DNA of 64,000 nucleotides from Litoditis marina. Its lineage: Eukaryota; Nematoda; Chromadorea; Rhabditida; Rhabditidae. The DNA lies in NCBI GenBank assembly GCA_964036275.1, contig OZ038437.1:16586090-16650089 (forward strand). The letters are read 5' to 3'. The notes below the pieces were generated by a model. That model did no database searches, was not told the origin of the DNA, and saw nothing but the letters and a program-made list of their open reading frames with translations. The stretch's first letter is position 1; every line of letters begins with the position of its first letter. Both the position numbers and the translations under genes were made by a program. Below are positions 58,300 through 64,000 of this stretch, in pieces.

Positions 58300-59363
58300 C
58301 AGTTGTTTATGTTTTTAGTTGAATTTGATGATAGAATCTCAATGTTTAAAACAACTAGGTAAAAATGATCATAGTTCAACTCTGACACAATAAAATTGTT
58401 CTTACTTCGCTGGATTCTCACATTTGGGCTGTGCGAATACAACGAAATTCTATTGCTGACAACATTTTATTTGTTCAACTATTGTAAAGGTGAGCGTTTT
58501 CCTGCTGTAATATTGCAATGTTCAGCTGAAAAATTTCAATCTTGTTGTATTCAAATCTGAATTTCAAATGAAGCCTGCTCTGAAAAACAAATATGAGTTT
58601 CTCATAAGGTGGAAAGGATTGCTACGCCGCCTGATATCAAAAATGCTTTAACAATCTCGAGTATTACCCAGAAAACCTTGGATTCAGGGTTCAGGATTTT
58701 TTTCCAGCAAGTTATCTTGATTCAATGTGGTTTTAAAATGGTTACGTCTCTGGTAGAAGCGAAATGTACCACTCTTCTCTTCTCTTCTTTATCATTTTAA
58801 CTAGTTTAGTTGTTATATCTTCGTTTTTCCTTTATTCACATTCTTCCGCAGATGTTATTTGGTTGTTTCAATGCATCGTGCATCTCTTTATCTTATCAGC
58901 ACATGCTTTTTAATGATTCATGTCAATCAAACTAAAGATAGTTTCAAGGCACTCATGATTGATTCCCTAATTCGATTCTTGTAATTTTTGCATTACCTTT
59001 AGACCTCCAACTAACAGTTGGTACTCTTCAAAAACATGATTTCCAATTTCTTGTTAGAAATTTGAGGGGCAATGTTTTCACAGTATTGTAAGCTGTGAAC
59101 AATAATTTCACGTTTTTTAGTATAGTTTCCGTTTTTTAGTATAGTATATATAATTTTAGTATACTCGACATAGTGTCGGTGAGTCGACCTTTGATTTGTT
59201 GTAATCTCAACCTCTCAACTGTACGAGATGCTATAGTTATATGTAAAAGATGAACTCAAAATTCTTTTCAAAATTAGTTGTAGTTTGAACACGATTAATG
59301 TCCTATTTTTTTCAATTAATAAGCACCTATATCAAACTAGAAACAACACTCTAGATGCACTAT
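58300..59363. other. Intergenic, no gene recognised
   Basis: A solo right end of the CTGGCGGCGTAGC family (GGATTGCTACGCCGCCTG, ending 58633) is present. Nothing else supported. Confidence 0.45.
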
Positions 59364-59558
59364 TATAGTAGTCGCCGACGGAAAGGCGGGAGGTTACTGT
59401 ACATCTCACCTTTCGCTGTGTACGCACACATGACTCCGTTTCCAAAGCTTGCCGTGTGTGTGCACTAAGCTCAGTGGTTAGCGCCCTGCTGCAAATATTT
59501 TGCTCGCATGTTCGATTCCGGTGAGAGACAGAATGTAAAAAATTCGGCATCTACTATA
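59364..59558 (+). mobile_element. tRNA-like TATAGT element, copy 13
   Basis: TATAGTAGTCGCCGACGGAA to CATCTACTATA; AGCTCAGTGGTTAGCGCCC and TGTTCGATTCCGGTGAGAG. About 115 bp before the DXO-like start codon. Confidence 0.7.
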
Positions 59559-59673
59559 ACAGTATTACGTTCTATGCAAACATTGCAACATGGGTGATTT
59601 TATTCTCCTGTCTAACATGTTCAAGTTTAGGTCAAATTTATGCTGGAAATATTGTTCAGGTAACATAACGTGA

Positions 59674-62600
59674 ATGGATCAACTATCTATCCCTCGACCC
59701 ATCGGGTTTTTCTCGATCGATAAGGACCAATCAATTCGTTTCGATAAATCGAACGCCAGATTCCTATACAAGACACCGTTTACCGAACCTCGGGTGAACA
59801 TCAATTTGAACCCGGGTTATGAGGAGTTTGTGGATTGGGTAGGTGTTTTTCAATTGGAAATCGGTGATAATTTCGAAAATGTTGGAAATTTAGACAAAAA
59901 AACTGTGACGTCTTCCGGCATTTGTGATTTAATGGTGTTACTACCACTTCTCAATGACCTATGCGGCTACTTCAACGGAACACTGTAAATATGCGCGCAG
60001 GGCGAAACGCTGTGCCTCATTTGTCTTTGGTCCGGCTAATGCGCGCTTTCATTTTTTTAGGTTACAGATTTGCTTTTGGTGGGAACAGTTCGAGAGGAAA
60101 ACATTTTTTCCAAAGACCGTTGAAGAAAGAATCTGCATTTTTGCCCCGCAGTACTGAAAAATGTTTACTGAGGGCCCGTTTCTCTGCTTTCTTACAATCT
60201 CACTTTCTTAAAAATAAAGTCTGATTTTCTTACAAAAAATCTGACTTTCTTACAATTAATCGGACTTTCTTAGAATCACTCTTACTTTCTCAAATGAAAC
60301 TCACTTTCCGACAAAAAATCTTACCCAAAATGTGAAAACGTGACCCTCGGGGTGAAATTTTTATTCTTTCCCATTCAACAGAACTTCGTTTTTATGAGAT
60401 TCCATTCCGAATTTCATTAACCTTAGTTAGAACGGAGCCATGTAACTTTCATAAGTGTAGGGGTAAAAGTACTACAGGACAATTTCAGCATAAGCAAAAA
60501 CTAAGGGGTGAAAGTAAAATGTTCCCCAATAATTTCGACCTATTCGTTTATATTCTTTTTTCAAATTCATTAACCGCCAGTGAGCAGTATATTAGCCAAA
60601 GCTTTCAAAGTTGAAGCCATACAAAGCCTTATATTTCTCCATTTGACACCAAAAAGTTCGAGCTTTCTCCTGTGATAAATGATCAAGAAAAGACGGTAAA
60701 CTCTGTTTGATGCAGTAATCCGTCAAGTATTCAGGAAGTCTTTTTAACAAGCGGTTCAATAACTTTGCTTTCAAACTTCCAGAGTTCCACTGTTGTTGTT
60801 TATCACTATTTGCTGATACGAAAGTAAAAAAAACCGGAGACAACACAATTGCTCCACTCCCAAAAAATATTTTAGTTCAAAGGAGAATGTAAATTGAGAA
60901 AAAAGAGGTTAGAAACTGAAATTTGGAAAATTTGAGCCTTTTCGAGAAGGTAAGATATTTTTGTGAACGCATGAATTTTCATGAGAAAGTAAGATTTTAG
61001 GTTTAGAAAATGAGATTTTTGTGAGAAAGTGAGATGTTTCGTGAGAAAGTTAGACTAATTGAAAGAAATTCAGATTTTTTGTAAGAAAGTGAGATTTTTT
61101 GTGAGAAAGTAAGATTGTAAAATTTTTTGTAAAAGCAGAGAAACGGCACCTCTATCACAACCAAGCATATTTTGAATGAGTCCGTAAATGTAAATGGGGC
61201 TTCATCGTCAGATATGACTTGACGGAAACATTTTGCAGAACTGTCCTTCCATTGTTGGATTCCACGGGATCTGTCGCTGGGTAATGCACCAGGCTCCACC
61301 TAGATCTAGTGTAAATGAGGTGTATTTTTGATAAAGATATTCGGGTTTGTGTTTGTATTTGTAGTGGAATGGTCAATCAAAACACTGTCAATACACACTT
61401 TATCTGATTATTCAATCTACTTCTAGTATGCTTTAATGTAGAAAAACGATTGGTGTTCAGGCTCTTCGCGAATCTGAACTTGTGACAATGGTAGTTCTCG
61501 TTGAGTATGTCAGTTAATTCGGGGAATTTACAAACAAACAATGTATAACATGATAATGTAATACAGTCGTCTTGTCATTTTTTTCATTTTCAGGCTCTTC
61601 GCGGAGCAGAATTTCTTTGTTCGCGTGGTATTCTGAAAAAGATCGCCGCCACGCCGTACAATCAGAAAAACTCGTGGGAATTTGTGGCCATGAAAAAAGA
61701 TGGAGTGATATTCATAAGCGAAAGACTTGGGTAACTTTGTCTCGTCAAACAACTTTTTTTCCGGTAACAGTATTTTAATGTAGCCATAGAAAACTTTCAC
61801 ATGACGCTCTACTAATTTCTGCCAAACATATCAAAACTTCAGCCTTTATTTCGGTTCAGGTTCAGTGACTTTTGTTTTCAGCTCGTCAAGAGGTACTTCG
61901 CCGAAGGGAAGTTATGAAAGCAAAGCTAGCTATTGGGGGCAGAAGTTCGAACAATGTATGCAGACGAATTCCAAGCAGGTCCGAACAGTAACAGTTTTTC
62001 ACTGTTAATATAGATATATAGTTAAAAAATGTAATGCTAGTCCGGGAGATCGGCAATATGTAGCGCCCGATGAAAACGGACATACCCTGGGCAGATGCCA
62101 GCCACCGCTAAAAAATATGACTAATTGTTCACATTCACACCGCATTGAATCTTGATAATATTAGTTCAGAACTATTACAGTTTTGCATTTCGCAAACCTT
62201 AAAGAATCCGTCCCGCTTTAATTTTGACTTTTGAGTTGACAATCTGACCCTATGGCAAATTAAAAACCATTATCAAAAATATATACTTTTATATCCCTAT
62301 CTTGCTTCGTTTTCTCAGAAAAGCGGCTTACGTAATGACACCGATAGGGGGGTTGCGTACGGGGTATGCTCAAAATAGCCTATAGAAGTGCAAAAATGAT
62401 TTTGAAACACTCTATCGCATACGAATGCACAATTGAAGACTAAAAATGAAAATAAATCAGGCAGTAAATGAACCAAGTCAAATTGCGTCACAGTGAAAAT
62501 GTTCATGTCCCCTTCTTTATTGCTTGACGTTATGCAAATTTCACAAATTTTCAATCAGAAAGTTTTTTCATGGTCTATGGGAAGACATTAAGAAACATTT

Positions 62601-63759
62601 TTGAGCTTTTTGAATTTTTCGTGAAACTCAAATTATAGCGGAACGGTTTCTTTAAGAACCATTCATACTGGACTTTGCTCTCGAACAGACATCCAAAATA
62701 TAAATTTTTGAAACGAATTTGCCTAACGGAAACGTGCGTTCAAAACACAATGAATCTCATTGCTTCATGGGTACATGTGAGAACTATGATAACGATGGTT
62801 CTGAATATTTTCTCAAATCAGGGTGTGCCCCATACGAAAGGAACCGTGAGAGGCGGTTACGAGTATCGAGCGGTGGTTGCCACTACAATCTCCTCAAAAA
62901 CGCGAACCAATCCAGTTCGAATTGTGGTTTGTGGAGAAGTTGATTGTCTTGAACATGGTATGTTTTCCATCTATCGAAGTCAAAGTTTTATTCAAGTTTA
63001 GTGAACCTTGCGGGGTATAGTTCATTTGATCACGTGACTAATGCAGTATACAGTAACTGTGGAGTGAGTGTTTTGAATAAAGGCAATGCGTTAAGCACAC
63101 CTTGTTTCGGTAAGGTTTTATGAGAAGTGGTAAAAGATGAGAACATTCAATTGAAAGTGTATTTTCAATGACGGTACCAAATAGAGAAGAGCACTACAGA
63201 TTCACTTAACTTCATCATAAATAATTTCTGCTCTGTTAACCATTTTTTGAATTCAGATGGAAGTTTTGTTGAGCTGAAAACGCACGCTAACTCCATCGAT
63301 GAAAAGTTTTGGAGAAACAAAAGCCGAGACACCTATATACAATGTCGTCTACTAGGAGTTCCACACGTAGTTATTGGACTCAGAAACAATGCTGGTTATG
63401 TTAGACAGGTGAGATAGTGTAGGGTTCGTTATCTCCGAAAACAGTCAATTCGGTTGCGTTTCCCTATATCGCTGTGTTTTTAGTTTGATCTTGTCATTTT
63501 TCACTCAAACTGCAACGGAGGTTCGGTCATGCCATATGACTTCTTGTCGGCATGTCCACAAGTTTTTACACAAACACAGTTAACTTTTTTGATTTATTCA
63601 AATTTTGAGGGGTTTCTCTTTCAGGTGATTAAAATGCCAGTAGAAACATTGCGTCGTGGAGGCAACTCCTATTGGAGCTTCGATGTTTGTATGAGTTATC
63701 TACACTCAATTCTAGACAGCGTACGGTCTAACCTGTCGGTGAGCTGTTATGAGAAATAA
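59674..63759 (+). CDS. DXO/Dom-3 (RAI1)-like decapping exoribonuclease, 3' end uncertain
   Basis: Exons: 59674-59838 (MDQLSIPRPIGFFSIDKDQS...INLNPGYEEFVDW), 61594-61730 (ALRGAEFLCSRGILKKIAAT then PYN...GVIFISE), 61882-61978 (SYWGQKFEQCMQT), 62822-62957 (YEYRAVVATTISSKTRTNPV then RIVVCGEVDCLEH), 63257-63408 (GSFVELKTHAN...LLGVPHVVIGLRNN), 63625 onward. All phases agree. Motifs of the DXO active site are present: RGIL, GVIFISE, GEVD and VELKT; family members remove faulty 5' caps and degrade the RNA. The segment between GYEEFVDW and ALRGAEF expected in the family is missing; a candidate exon begins at 60061 (VTDLLLVGTVREENIFSKDR) but then stops, and a 970-bp element follows. The last exon either ends at TAA (63757-63759) or splices at TCG|GTGAGC beyond the window. 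Confidence 0.75.
60176..61146. mobile_element. Element with CCGTTTCTCTGCTTT ends and TTTCTTACA arrays
   Basis: Exact 15-bp inverted ends CCGTTTCTCTGCTTT / AAAGCAGAGAAACGG. Both subterminal regions are arrays of TTTCTTACAAAAAATCTGAC-like words, in inverse orientation on the two sides (60.19-60.33 and 60.98-61.13 kb). The middle is unique sequence. Inserted between exons 1 and 2 of the DXO-like gene. Confidence 0.7.
60592..60846 (-). CDS. Unrecognised open frame inside the element
   Basis: Minus-strand frame of about 84 codons with ordinary amino-acid composition: WNSGSLKAKLLNRLLKRLPE, YLTDYCIKQSLPSFLDHLSQ, then EKARTFWCQMEKYK, and a stop. A possible acceptor (GTATCAG) lies near its beginning. 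It could be a fragment of an element-encoded protein or a captured host exon. No family recognised. Confidence 0.3.
   Translation of the reverse strand: MLSPVFFTFVSANSDKQQQWNSGSLKAKLLNRLLKRLPEYLTDYCIKQSLPSFLDHLSQEKARTFWCQMEKYKALYGFNFESFG
62199..62655. mobile_element. TTAAAGAAWCCGT-ended element, copy 2
   Basis: TTAAAGAATCCGTCCCGC to GGAACGGTTTCTTTAA, 457 bp, the reverse complement of the 40.5 kb element with scattered differences. In an intron of the DXO-like gene. Confidence 0.7.
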
Positions 63760-64000
63760 GTTGTGAAAGGAAGAGCTAGAGTACACATTTTTTCGATTGT
63801 TCTCCCTTAACGTGTTTGTGTTAATCTATTGTCGAGCAGCACGTTTTGACTCACATTAAACGTTGAAATTTCAAGTCATTTTCCAAATACGTGTTTGTTT
63901 CAAATTATGCTTGTTCATTGGAGAAAACTTAGTTCGAACAAAATGTTCTGCCTGTCAAGTGTTGATTCATGAACGAGAAAGCCAAAAACAAAACTTGATT

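Overview
The window looks like nematode genomic DNA, most probably from a Caenorhabditis-type chromosome arm. It is AT-rich, exons are short, and 3' splice sites are almost all TTTCAG or TTCCAG. Several start codons sit directly behind such a site, as expected for spliced-leader trans-splicing. Gene content points the same way: two seven-transmembrane chemoreceptors of the Srh type, C-type lectin (clec) genes and a DXO/Dom-3-like gene. I cannot name the species.

Layout. 0-13 kb: a decaying tandem array of an unrecognised gene family. Every unit carries an exon that starts behind TTTCAG and holds a 19-nt hairpin with a 7-nt loop. Two units (8.3-10.3 kb) still give open, phase-compatible exons; the others carry stops or frameshifts. 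14-28 kb: minus-strand tandem array of a small secreted six-cysteine family. Two members are intact (22.6-23.6 and 26.3-27.5 kb), one has a damaged splice acceptor (14.3-15.0 kb) and one lacks its first exon (16.6 kb). The two intact members lie in a segmental duplication of 3-4 kb whose copies differ by several insertions. 29-40.2 kb: two complete srh receptor genes on the plus strand, each with seven exons of identical lengths and 352 codons, plus an orphan copy of promoter and exon 1 between them. 41-49.5 kb: a second, more degraded cluster carrying the hairpin exon. 51-58.3 kb: a truncated lectin copy followed by a longer two-domain lectin gene that is interrupted by transposable elements. 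59.7-63.8 kb: a DXO-like decapping/RNA-quality-control gene with its catalytic motifs present, an element in its large first intron, and a probable end beyond the window.

Much of the rest is short mobile DNA. The most frequent element is about 195 bp, begins and ends with TATAGT/ACTATA, and carries a tRNA-like A-box/B-box body; about 14 copies are present, one of them split by another element. A second element of the same design but unrelated sequence lies at 19.6-20.1 kb, and the duplicated block preserves its empty site. Non-tRNA TATAG...CTATA elements, TTAAAG-ended elements, GGCAGGG-ended elements with 3-bp duplications and CTGGCGGCGTAGC-ended elements complete the set.

The strongest candidate for something undescribed is the hairpin exon: 15 copies in two clusters, paired third-codon-position changes in the stem, spacing of mostly 16-19 nt from the 3' splice site, and persistence in units whose reading frame is broken.
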